DNA of 64,000 bases, from positions 12,730,001 to 12,794,000 of the forward strand of contig CM072343.1 in NCBI GenBank assembly GCA_036874045.1, written 5' to 3'. This DNA is from Cymodocea nodosa (Eukaryota; Streptophyta; Magnoliopsida; Alismatales; Cymodoceaceae). Position 1 is the stretch's first letter. Every line of letters starts with the position of its first letter. The notes beneath the pieces are model-generated. The model worked only from the letters and a program-made list of their open reading frames with translations, searched no databases and was not told where the DNA came from. Below, piece by piece: positions 45,207-55,945 of this stretch. A program made the translations under genes and the position numbers.

Positions 45207-47421
45207 ATGAGGAAGATGACACCTGAGTTCTAGGAAGATGTAGTTGACACAGCATAGTTTCTAAAGGAATCAGAAGAATGGCACATGCGGCAAAAGATTC
45301 AAAATACAACAAGAGAGAAAGAGCTACAAAAGGTATAATCATAACTCTTTAACTTAAGGAAAGTTTTGATTGATTTGGATATACAAATACCCCAAATAAT
45401 GGAGACACGAATCAGAGTGGCAATAGAAATTGTAGTTAGTAAAGAAAGAAAAATCTGGCCAAACAACGAAGTAGCCCTAGAGTTAATTCAGCGCAAGGCT
45501 AGATTATGGTTTAAAAAGCGCATTGCTAGTCGTGGAAGTTGGGAAATATGGCAGCAACAACAAGCATGAGAACAGGAAGAACTAACTGCTGAAAGACCTG
45601 TTCCTGTAGAACAGCAGTCAGGACCTCCAATTCAGCCAACAGAGCCATTGCCACAAGTAGCATTTGCTTGGCCAAGAACTAAAGAAGAAGAGAGAATTTA
45701 CTAGCTTGGTCAAAACAGCAAGAAACTAAGGTGATACTCAAGAAATAGCTACAGCTAAGGCACATATTTTATATGATGCCATCAAGAAAAAAAGGGTCGA
45801 AGAAAAGTTGAGGGCCCAATACAGAATAAAGGTTGAACAACATCAGGCAACAGCTAAATCAAGTGCTGCAAGAGAAGTTGAGGCTTGTCCTTCGAGACCA
45901 TTAATTATAGAGAGAATTAAACAGGAAGTGCCAGTACCTGTGGCTCGAAGGCCTGCAGAGCTTACTTTTGTAGATTTAATCTCAGAAGAAGAAGAGGAAG
46001 AACAAGCACAATTAATCAAAAAAAGGAAAGGAAAAGAGAAAGTGTCTGACTATCAAAAAGAGATTAAATCTAAGGTACCAATTTCAACAAGGCCTGTGGA
46101 GTCAATATTTATAAACCTACTATCCGATTCTGAAGAGGAGCAGGAGCTGCGGCAGCAGGAGCAAAGACAAGAAGAAAAACAGGCTGAAATTAATCTACAG
46201 CTTGTACAAGAAGAAAGAACAGAAATTAGGGCAGAAACTGAATTGCTCGTGACTCCATCCCAATCTGTTACAGAATCAGAAAGAATAGTGACAGAGTAGA
46301 TTGGTAGTTAGGAGGAAGAAGAAAGAGTAGAAAATGAAGAGGCTGAAAGAAGCCATTTGGACAAAAATAACTTTACAGATTCCATTGAAGAGCAAGAAAC
46401 TCTTCAGCAATTTATGGAAAGAATTCAAGACAGAGTGGAGAGTTCTACCGGCTCACCACCACAGACAAAAGCAGAAACAAAAATTCAGGAATCTGTAGAG
46501 AATGTTCAAATGCAGCCTATAGTAGAGGAAGATCAAGAACAAACCCCTTTGGAACAACAAACTAACATTCCTGACCCAACTAAAACAACAGTTCTGAATG
46601 AAGTACATTTTTAGAGTCAGGAAGTTTATATCAAATATCAAGAGATTAGGGGTTATGATATTATTTACAGTAGACTAGTGAATTGGGATGGAATGCAAGA
46701 AATCAAAGAATTATTTGAATTCCAAGGTCTACTAAATATTATTTCTCAAGAAAGAGGGCATGCAATTTATGAGAATTTAGTGCCTTGTTTCTATGCAAAT
46801 TTAAGAGAAGGAGAAGGAGAATTAATTTCCAACGTGGAGGAAGCTGATGTACAGATAACACCAGAGCTTCTCCACAACATTTTTGGATTAAAGAATGAAA
46901 GACTAGAAATTTTGGAAAGTATAACTATCGTTGAGTGGACAGAACAGGAAATCAAAGATTGTTTAGCTATCAATCCTACTATGCCTTTATTAAACAGATT
47001 GAAGCATTTAAATGGTAAAGCACACATGGTAGCCAACATTTTGATTAAGAATGTCTATCAACAACAAGGTCATGACATAGAATTAAGTCAATTTGTCAAA
47101 TGGGCCACATTTGCAGTTGTAAATAGAATTCAAATAAATTAGTCTGTAGTTTTTATCTCTAGGTTGAAAACAGTAAAGAAGAAATTGTTTTATGGAGATT
47201 TGATTCCACTGCTGATGGTAGATTGTATTGATTTCACAAAATGAGCATAAAAAAGGATCAGATCAAGAATCATTTCAGTGAAAGAATACAGAAATTTTGT
47301 AGCTGCAGAGATAGTTGTACCGTTTAGAGGAATTACAAAAGTTGTAAAGAGAATTAATCAATTAGAACTTCAATTAGAAAAACTCCAAAAGGAAGTAGAT
47401 GAACTTAGGAATAGAGATTAA
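45207..47421 (+). pseudogene. A4 env-position ORF with Transposase_32-like domain
   Basis: ATG at 45207 (MRKMTPEF, then TAG for Trp). N-terminal QIPQIMETRIRVAIEIVVSK; Glu/Gln-rich middle with FVDLISEEEEEEQ and RKGKEKVSD; C-terminal domain from about 46618: KYQEIRGYDIIY, MQEIKELFEFQGLLNII, FYANLREGEGELIS, ITPELLHNIFGL, HMVANILIKNVYQQQ. A frame change lies between 45570 and 45800. Stops include 45567, 46297, 46612, 47140 and 47242. It ends TAA at 47419-47421 after a leucine-heptad tail (INQLELQLEKLQKEVDEL). Relative to A1 the middle is shorter. Confidence 0.75.
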
Positions 47422-48368
47422 ATTGTATTGTTCATCTACTTGTATAGAATTGTATGAAAATTGTCTGATGTACTTATAATGTAAATTGATTCATATTAAT
47501 GAATATAATTTTTTTAGAGATACTTTTCATACGTGTATTGAATGTGAAATGAATGGAATTTATTAAATGATATATATATTTTGTGGAACTTTATGAATGA
47601 ATGTTTAACAGATTTACAATTTGCTGAATGACAGGATAAATGCTTAAAAATTTCTACATGTTGCAAGGTAAAATGTAAATTCTACATAACATAAAATGAC
47701 CTGCAAGTTAAATCTTTATATCATGTTCATATTTAAATGAATTTTGATTAGAATGATGCATTAATGATATAGATTTAACTTTACTTCAGTTAGCAAAATG
47801 AAAAAGCAAAAAAAGCAGAGAGGAACTTACGAGAGTAAAACTTAGAGGTTGCTAAGTGTTAACTCAATGAAGTAAGTTCATTGAGTTAAACGTAACTCCA
47901 CGAGGTCAGTAATATAATATAAGGTCACTCTGTTGAGTTATCTATAACTCAACGAAGTTAGTCCATGGAGTTAGCAATAGTAACCGACTGTGTTCTGTTG
48001 AGTTTTCTGTAACTCAACTCAACGAGGTTAGTTCGTGGATTAAGCAGAACGGTTATTCTTTTAACCACGAACGAAACTTCGTCAATTTAGCGATTACCAA
48101 AATTTGAAATTAGTAGTGGTACACGTACCCATAAAAACAGGAACCATGATGCACGTTGCAAGACATGTTCTTGCAACGAGATTTATTCACTTTATGGATG
48201 TGCATTATATATATAAATCAGAATGTTATTTACAAGTTACCAACACTTTTAAAAGAAAGGAGAATGCGTTGGAGGAACTGGAAGGAGAAGCAATTGATTC
48301 AACTTCATCCGACAACAAATATTTATTGAATGGAAAGCTTCAGACTGGTAATCATTTGTTATTTATTT
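47422..48368 (+). promoter_or_regulatory. Spacer 2 of A4
   Basis: Noncoding. Dyads at about 47855-47900 and 47931-47957 and a doubled form near 47996-48025. ACGTTGC and GACATGTTC sites follow, then a TATATATATAAA run at 48206-48217. The gag ATG lies at 48369. The small open frame over 48104-48400 merely reads through this region. Confidence 0.5.
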
Positions 48369-49710
48369 ATGAGCACATGGACCCGTTCTCTAAGCACTAA
48401 ACAATTAATAAGAACACCTACCCAGGAATTTTCATCGAAGAGGAGTACTGAAAAATTTTCTGAACTGAACTTTAACGAAATTCTTTGGTGTGTAGCTAAC
48501 CTTTCTTTAAAAGAGAACGTAGAAATGGCTGCTCCAGTAGAAAAACCATTAGGAGAGATTCTGTATCCTGAATTAGTTGATGAACCTTCATGTATTCGAT
48601 TGCCAAACTTTGAGGGAGATAGGTTTGAACTGAAATCTAATTATATTAGTCAATTGCCACATTTTCATGGATTAGAAAGAGAAGATGCCTATTATTTCCT
48701 TAGAGAATTTAATGAAGTTTGTCAAATGATGAAAATGCCGAACATGAGTATAGATGCTATTAAACTTAGATATATCCCTTTTTCTTTAAAAGACATACCT
48801 AAGAGATGGTTATATACTCTATCGCCTGATTCAATTTCTACATGGACTGAATTTTGCTCTGTTTTTCTAGAAAAATATTATCCAACACATCAAACGATTA
48901 AAAAGAAAAAAGAAATATTAATGTGTAGTCAAAAACAAGGTAAATCATTCTGGAAATATTTTGAAAGATTTAAAGATTTACTGACTCAATGTCCACATCA
49001 TGCAATAAGTAAGACACAATTAATAAGTATAATTTATGAAGGCATAGATGTTTCAACAAAATCTTTATTAGAATCTACTTGTCAAAATGGATTTTTAAAG
49101 TTATATAGTGAAGAAGCATGGGCATATTTAGAAAACTTTGCAAAAAGAACTACATAGTGGGAAAACTTAATTGGAGCTATTGCAGATAAAAAAATATTGT
49201 TAAGAGGAATGCATAAAATAGATTCAAGTACTATGATTGAGGTGAAATTAACTGAATTAACAAAGAAAATAGAAGAGTTATCATTAAATCAAAAGCTAGC
49301 AGAAAAGAATGCAAACATAAATGATTTAGATATTATTTATGCTAGAAACCAGAGAGAACTTGGGAAATTCTTATAATCCTAATTGGAGAAATCACCCGAA
49401 TTTATCTTGGAGAAACAACAATTTTCAGGGAGGTGAAAATGTAAATGAGAAGAATATAAGTTATGAAGCATTACTAGAACAAGGATCTAGAATAGAGAAA
49501 TTAGAAAAGATAATCCAACAATTAAACAATCGCCTAGATTTTGTATTTGGAAATGCTGCAATTCAAAATCAGAATAGAAATATACCACTTAAACAGAAGG
49601 AACCAATGGAAGGTAGACCTACTAGAGGATTGCCAATACAAGCAATACATAACCCTGTCAATAGAACTGTTAATGAAATTGATACCTCTTCTAAGAGGGT
49701 AGCTGAATGA
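48369..49710 (+). pseudogene. A4 capsid Gag ORF
   Basis: ATG at 48369 (MSTWTRSLSTK). It is open to TAG at 49155-49157 (Gln codon in AKRTTQW), then a small indel near 49355 changes frame, and it ends TGA 49708-49710. The whole Retrotrans_gag core is intact: LPHFHGLEREDAYYFLREF, IKLRYIPFSLKDIPKRWLY, STWTEFCSVFLEKYYPTHQ, SFWKYFERFKDLLTQCPHH, CQNGFLKL. The C-terminal coiled coil is present and no zinc knuckle. Best-preserved Gag in the window. Confidence 0.9.
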
Positions 49711-49897
49711 AGCAGCATATCTGAAGCAACTATCTATATATATATGTTTTTATTTATAGTTAATAGTATCATAGAGTTAGTCCTTAACTCAACGAACTTA
49801 ATCCGTTGAGTTATGCCTTAACCCCACAAGGGTGTGCAGTAGTTATGTTAATTTTTGTCTCTGCTAAATTTTTGTTTGTGTTATACAAAATCGACAA
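49711..49897 (+). promoter_or_regulatory. Spacer 3 of A4
   Basis: 187 bases with an outward dyad (TAACTCAACG ... CGTTGAGTTA, about 49787-49815) and a T-rich stretch. The acceptor-like TTATACAG of A5 has become TTATACAA here. Confidence 0.4.
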
Positions 49898-51034
49898 ATG
49901 GAATTGATGCAATTACCATTGGATGCACTAAGGGAAGTACTGAGTAATTTATCAACTAAAGATCTATGCAGGTTTTGTTGTGTATCAAAGGAAATTAAAG
50001 GCTGTATTGAAGAAAAATATTTTCAGGGACTACAAGCTGCAAAAATGACTAAGATTAGAGATGGATTCATATGGAGGTCATTTAATCATAGTTCAATTAA
50101 CCATGAATATATGGCTATGGAAGAAACTATTGGAATTCCACCCAATACATTAGAAGGAATAGATCATATTATGGGGATAGATGAATGATTAATCATATAC
50201 AAGACGAGACCAAGGTATGCAACTTTATTACCTGATATTTTGATAAGAAATCCTATAATAAGAGAAGAATGGTATATAGGAAGACCTAATAGATATGAAG
50301 TACTAACTATAAATTGTGGATCGGCTTTAATATTTTCTGATAAAAATTCTACAATTCCTAAAAAATTATATTATTGGAGACCTATAGGAAATTGGGGTGA
50401 AGATTTACACTTAAGTGTGTATAATTTTCTGGATAGATCTTGGAATGAAAATATTATGATATATCTAAGACAGAAATCATTAATTAACCAAACACATGCC
50501 ATACTTGATGAATATGTATATCTAGTCACAGATATATCAATAGCATTTGGATCTGATTTATACATAGTGAGCATAGACAGTTATGATGAATATATAGAAA
50601 TTTTACCTATACCGAGAGAAATAGCTAAACCACCATCTGCAGAATTTAATAAAATTCAAATAGGAATGTGGTATAATGAAGAAGATGATCCTACTTTATG
50701 TCTGATAAGATGGTGGGATAAACTGATGAAATTTCAAATATGAATTATGAAAGACATTAATGAATGGAAGTGGGAAGAGGAATATATTGAAATAGATGTA
50801 GAAATAGAAACTACTACATTACCCTAGAACCAAAAAGGATCTCTTTCTGCATTTCATATCATTAATGGTAATACACTTGTATTTGGAATTTATAATATAT
50901 TACACGTTTACAAATTAAGAAGGAACAAGAACTGCATTAAAACAGAATTAATAGCAAGAAGAACTATGCCTAAAAAGTTTGCTTGGACTAATACATTTAT
51001 TCCATTTGTTCCTACTTTTCAATCATGTTCTTAA
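49898..51034 (+). pseudogene. A4 F-box ORF, full length (378 codons) with three stops
   Basis: ATG at 49898: F-box (LPLDALREVLSNLSTKDLCR, FCCVSKEIKGCI, residues about 6-42), a basic linker (KMTKIRDGFIWRSFN), then FBA-like strands: ILIRNPIIREEWYIGRPNRY, CGSALIFSDKN, LYYWRPIGNWGEDLHLSVYN, LDRSWNENIMIYL, VYLVTDISIAFGSDLYIV, IGMWYNEEDDPTLCLIRWWD, EWKWEEEYIEIDVEI, SLSAFHIINGNTLVF, KKFAWTNTFIPF. It stays in a single frame to TAA 51032-51034. Stops: TGA 50186-50188, TGA 50741-50743 (Trp) and TAG near 50825 (Trp). It would act as a substrate adaptor of an SCF E3 ligase. The target is unknown. Confidence 0.85.
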
Positions 51035-52763
51035 GTTGTGATTTTGTGTGTTTAATGTTGTGTGTATTCTACGCTTATTTTTAGAAAAAATATAGTTTTC
51101 ATTTTATTTTATAAAAGAAAAAAATATATATATCAATCTAGTTTATTGATATCTATTTTGGGAAACCAACTGACTTGCTTCTGAGCCACCAAAGGCATAG
51201 GAGCCTGGGTTCCACACAAGACACTAATTTATCAATATCTGTTAAATGTTATTTTGTTTTATATTCTGCTTTTATCTGTGAATGAAAAGTTTTTCAAAAT
51301 CAAAAAATCGGAATATGTAGAAGGAGATACAAACAAAACAAGGTATGTAACTGATTACTTATCCTAAATTTTAAATCAACGAAACTGTATTCATGCCTGC
51401 TACAATTACTGTATTTATTGTCAAATCTTTTACATTGAGGACAATGCAAAATGTAGGTATAGGGGGGGGGGGTAATTAAAGTAACAGTCATATAAGTTTG
51501 TTAATTAAAGGAATTAAAATGGTACTGCAAAGTTGTGGAAATTGAAAATTTTTATGAACTTGCTGTAACTATCCAATAATTGAGACTGTAAAATTTTTAT
51601 AAGCTATAACTACTTGAATGTTATATTTAGAAGGCTATATATGATGCTATAGAATTTACTATTTATGCAAATCTAGATATAGTATCTTATGTTTTTTCTG
51701 AATTTCATGAGTTTAACAGTTTCACGATTTTAAAATGAAATCAGAATGCTTAATGAAAAATCAATAAATTATCTAAAGTCCTGAAAGAGCTGAGATGTGA
51801 ATTCTAGATTAAATGAAACACATATGATTAAAGATATATTTAATTTGACTGATTGAACTTGTAGAATGATTTATGTATGAGCTCAATGTTATGGATTCAT
51901 ATTTTCAGTAAATGATAGAAGCAGGACTATATTAGATTGGTGATTACTGCATCTGTATTAATGAAATACATACATATATAGTACGTGATTAATGCTTTAT
52001 TTTGTGTGTATTTTGATTGAAAAAAAAATTACAAGAAAAAAAGAAAAAAGAGGAAAATTTGAGAGTTTATTGACTTGTTTGATCACGAGCCTTTTGTACT
52101 TGAGCAGATAGGTATGTAAGGATTGTTGACCTGAAAAAGGACTCTTGAAATCTAGCAACCTAAGATCCTAATCAAATCTGGGATTGTTGACTGAAAGCTC
52201 GTTACATAGGTACATTAGAAAGCTCTTATATGATTCAAGCTTGTCAAATTAACTTTTAAAGTATAAAAAAAAAAAAAAACATATACTGTTCTAAAAAGAT
52301 ACAAGTGTTTTGTGAAATACAGATATCTTATGAATCGAGTATATTTTTTGTTATCTACAATTGCTGAAATATGAATCTAAGAATTGACTTTTGAAGTTGT
52401 TTTAATGGAGATACAATTCTTAATTCTACTTGTCTTAATCATATTGAATTGGATTGTACTTTGATTCGTATGTTGTTGAAATTTCTTCTAAAAATCTTAT
52501 AGGAAAATTCAGGATGACAGATGATGAAAAGAAGAACAAACGATAATATAATTAACACTTATGTGATGATGATATACTTTGTATGTAATTTGCATATATT
52601 CTAAGTATATTTGCAGGTTGATTACTGAAGCATATAGAATATATATTTTTATGCTGAACAGAAGAGAAAAAAAGAAGAAAAAAAAAGAAGAGGAATTAAT
52701 TCTAACACTTTTAGAAAGACCAATTAATTAAATCTTAGTTTGCTAAGGGACTAGCCAAATTTA
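51035..52763 (+). other. A4 3' noncoding region
   Basis: About 1.7 kb without a credible ORF. It includes a short conserved patch after the F-box gene (GAGCCACCAAAGGCATAGGA, near 51183, also in A3 and A5), the internal G tract at 51455-51472, and the conserved block at 52070-52260 also present in A3 and at 1380-1530. A-rich and T-rich runs are common. Confidence 0.7.
51455..51472 (+). other. Internal polypurine-tract-like G run in A4
   Basis: AGGTATAGGGGGGGGGGG, preceded by ATTGAGGACAATGCAAAATG. An ATTGAGGACAATG-then-G-run arrangement is common near the 3' end of Athila-type internal regions (recalled, not searched). Here it lies 1.3 kb before the LTR, which has its own PPT. Confidence 0.6.
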
Positions 52764-52776
52764 GGTATGGGGGAAG
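52764..52776 (+). other. A4 polypurine tract
   Basis: GGTATGGGGGAAG directly before the LTR start, which here reads TATTTAGAATG (TG to TA). Confidence 0.85.
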
Positions 52777-55009
52777 TATTTAGAATGAAAAAGTGCATAT
52801 TATTAATGGTTAAATGATGGTTAATTGCATAATATTTAGCTTATCATATGAGAATTAAGCTATTATGTTATAATTGCATTGTTATATGCTTTAATTAAAG
52901 AATCTGCTTAATTTTGGGGAATTAATGTCAATTTAGTACATTTCTGAACTATCGGTAAGTTGCAAGCTGTGAAATTCTTACGTATCCAAATTTTCTGATA
53001 TTTCAGACAATTATGTTTAACATTCCAAACATATTTCGGACAGTTATGTTTAAAAGACCAAACATGTATTGGATAGTTATGTTTAAATTGCCAAACAGTT
53101 ATGTTTTGAAAGAATAGTTTATTATTTCCTGAAGTACACGTGTCAAAACCATAATGCATGACTTAAGTGAACTTTCTGTGAGTTATCATAACTATCTGAA
53201 ATTGCAGCTGGGCATCGGATAGTTATATGTGTAACTCTCTGAAATCTCTTTTTATTTATAAAATAGCTGTGGACACGTGTTATATTCTAGTAAAGTGACT
53301 TAAGTGGATTTTCGGTGAGTTATCTGTAACTATCTTAAATACATCTAAGCATCGGATAGTTAGACCTGTAACTCTTCGAAATGTATATTTTATTATTAAA
53401 CTGCTATTGACACGTGTCGAGATTTGATAGATTTACTTAAGTTATATATCGGTGAGTTATCTGTAACTATCCGAAATGTATCTAGGCATCAGATAGTTAA
53501 GTTTGTAAGTATCCGAAATGCACCTGAGCATCGGATAGTTAAATTTATGCACGTGTTTTATAGTTAAATCAACGAAGAAAGTCCGTTGAGTTATCTGTAA
53601 CTCCACAGACTATTTATTTTCTAATATGCCACTGTAGTAGTTGCAGAAACAGGACAGTTGAAAGAAAAACCATGATTACATGTATTGCGTAGGAAGAAGA
53701 AAGCATCACCGTTGATATGAATGAAGGAAATCCAACCGACCATTCAAGTAGAAGCAATTACTACTAAAGAAATATAAAAGAAAAGAAGAAAAAGAAGAAA
53801 AGGGTGTGATCGATGGACGGCGAGTGTGTATAGAGGAGGAGCACCGAGCTTTCTACAAGCAATATCGGCAATTCTCCAAAGTACCACACCAACCATCATT
53901 ACCACCACCACAATCACCAACCATTAGAGGTCTGTGAGAATACTTTCTTGATGTCGGGTCGATTCCGAGCTAAACATAGTGCCTAACAACCATTGTGATG
54001 AGTGATCGCGTCGTGGGAAGGGAAGCCATTTTCACCAAGCGCCGACTCATATCTTAGGAGATCGTAAAGCTTCTAGCCTTGACATCGGGTTGATGCCTAT
54101 ATGATGAAGAGGAGATCATCTTGCAATTCTGGACTCACGATTCTATAGGGAGAGGAGACAGAATTGTAAGTGGTTAAATTTTTAGTGGTGTAATCACGTC
54201 GTGTGTAGTGACGGAAGTATTTACTATTGATTGAGATTACTTTGCATTTCACCTTTTGCTCATTTCCATGTTCATATTAAAACAAAAATACCAAAAACAA
54301 CTTATCTGTGTATGTATTTTGTATTTAAGTGTTGTATTGTTTGTGTTGTATTGTGATTAATGTTATCTTTGTCAATGTTGTGATTGATTTATGTTTGTTT
54401 TAGTTTTACAGTTTACTTAAATTGGTTCGTTCAAAAGACTTAAAGATTTTAATGGTTACTATTTGAATTATCTGAATGTTAGTATGCTTAATGATAAATC
54501 TAGTGTTTACTAACATTAAAGAGCTTAATTGATGTTATTTACAAGCTGTGGAATCACCCAATGGTTGGCCGAATTCCTCTATAAATAGTAGTATTAAAAA
54601 GAAAAGATAGGCTCGTGGAGTTAACTTAAGTTCACGAGGTTAGTCCGTTGAGTTAGCCATAACTCAACGAATTTTATCCGTTGAGTTAACTGTAACTCAA
54701 CGAAGAGCTTATTGAAGATATAAATTTGATTGTTAACAAACGGATAGTTCTAAACTCTTAAGCAATTCCCTGTGGGATTGACCTGTACTTGCACATTGAT
54801 ACAATAAACACTTTGCACTTGTAGTTAAAGTACAAATTGGAATTAATATCTAATTTGTATTAAAGGTTGTTTGTTTACTTCTAAAAGAAAAAGAATAGGC
54901 ATAAAGATAAATTAACTAAGTAAAAACAGAAGTTAACAAATCATAGTTTTTTTGGTGCGTTGTTGGAGATCCAAACAAGTTTTCTAGTGTCGTGCTGGGT
55001 AACTGAACA
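52777..55009 (+). repeat. A4 3' LTR (2.2 kb)
   Basis: TATTTAGAATG to AACTGAACA. U3 carries an expanded tandem repeat (53159-53560) with CACGTG boxes. A TATA box lies near 53775, the GC-rich leader ends at a GTAAGT near 54166, the U5 block has GGGATTGACCTGTACTTGCA, and dyads at 54645-54668 and 54679-54702 are well kept. After 55009 the sequence is A5 integrase, so this is the true element end. Confidence 0.85.
53159..53560 (+). repeat. U3 tandem repeat with TATCCGA/TCGGATA dyads and G-boxes
   Basis: Three units of roughly 130 bases plus a partial one. Each has GTGAGTTATC, a TATC(C/T)GAA half-site, GCATCGGATAGTTA, and ACACGTGT or GCACGTGT. A1 and A2 LTRs have a single such unit (about 9540-9660; 23965-24085). 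CACGTG is the plant G-box/ABRE core bound by bZIP and bHLH factors. Confidence 0.65.
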
Positions 55010-55294
55010 TGGCATGACAAGAAAATTATTCCAAACACCTTTGAAATAGGACAAGAAGTATATCTTTATATGACTAGACTCCATAACCATCTAGCAAAAT
55101 TAAGATCTAGATAGGCAAGATCTTATATAATTCGAAATATTTATCCCTATGGAATTATTGAGATTGAAAATCCTAAAAATCAGAACATATTTAAAGTAAA
55201 TGGACAAAGACTTAGACCTATTTTGAAAATACCAAAAAGTTCTTTTGGAATTATAGAAGAAATAAGAGTAGAGGACTATTCGAGTTTTACTTAG
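55010..55294 (+). pseudogene. A5 integrase C-terminus
   Basis: IIPNTFEIGQEVYLYMTRLH, LRSR followed by TAG (Trp codon), YGIIEIENPKNQ, NGQRLRPILKIPKSSFGI, RVEDYSSFT, stop TAG 55292-55294. It matches the last 95 codons of Pol in A1 and A4. Confidence 0.85.
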
Positions 55295-55945
55295 TAAAAA
55301 ATCATTTTTTTTGTTAAAAAAAAAAACTTATTTAAACATAGTCACGATTAAACCGAAAGGAATTATCGATTTTACTGAAGCACATTTTAAAAGAAAAAAT
55401 CGTTGTGATTCAACCAACAGGATCCATTAGTTTGACCAAAACATAAATATATATATATATTATTTAGTAAAAATGTCGGTTTTACAGAAGCATAGTATCG
55501 GTTCAACCCGTAAAGAAAAAAAAAAATTTTAAATATGGAAAAAGTAAGAACGGTTAGACCGAAAACTCCTTGGTCTTGACCGAAGAAAAATTATTATCTT
55601 AAGTATTTGTAGTAGATATAACTTTACAAGAAATCCGTTGAGTTACGCTTAACTCAACAAACTTACTCCGTTGAGGCTAGGATTAGTTTACGAACTTACC
55701 CCGTTGAGTTAACTATAACTCAATGGAGTACTGTAGTTAAGTCCACAGACTTAGTTCATGGAGTTAGCCGTAATTCCATGGATGAAAGAGAGAGAGTTTT
55801 ATATGGGAAATGACCCGATTACTTGCCTAAACTTAGGGCTTATTTATACATAAACTTAGGGTTTTTAGGAGCATTATCCGTAGAATCATTTAGAACTTAG
55901 AACAGTAGAGATCAGAGCGACTCTATGACGTTGCGTAACTCCACG
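55295..55945 (+). promoter_or_regulatory. Spacer 1 of A5
   Basis: CGGTT/ACCGAA motifs at about 55340-55605, an AT microsatellite near 55446, dyads at about 55635-55658 and 55700-55725, a CATGGAGTTA / TAATTCCATG form near 55757-55780, TATTTATA at 55841-55848, and the env-position ATG at 55946. Confidence 0.5.

Larger units (their letters stand above)
35681..55009 (+). mobile_element. A4: family A element lacking its 5' LTR, with a nested insertion
   Basis: From inside NC (35686) it runs through PR, RT, RNase H and integrase (interrupted by a foreign element at 39069-43644), spacer 1, env-position ORF, spacer 2, gag, spacer 3, F-box, 3' noncoding, PPT and a full 2.2-kb 3' LTR ending at 55009. 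The LTR is inserted in the integrase C-terminus of A5. It is the most complete guide to the 3' half of the family. Confidence 0.9.

Noticed and set aside
51170..51235. Conserved GAGCCACCAAAGGCATAGGAG...GGTTCCAC patch considered as a tRNA or SINE promoter
   Set aside because: Only a partial B-box resemblance (GGTTCCACACA), no A box at proper spacing, no cloverleaf seen.
23652..55009. A2 and A4 considered as two halves of one element split by A3
   Set aside because: NC, PR and the RT start occur in both, and the flank after A4 (TGGCATGAC) is A5 integrase, not the family B sequence that precedes A2.
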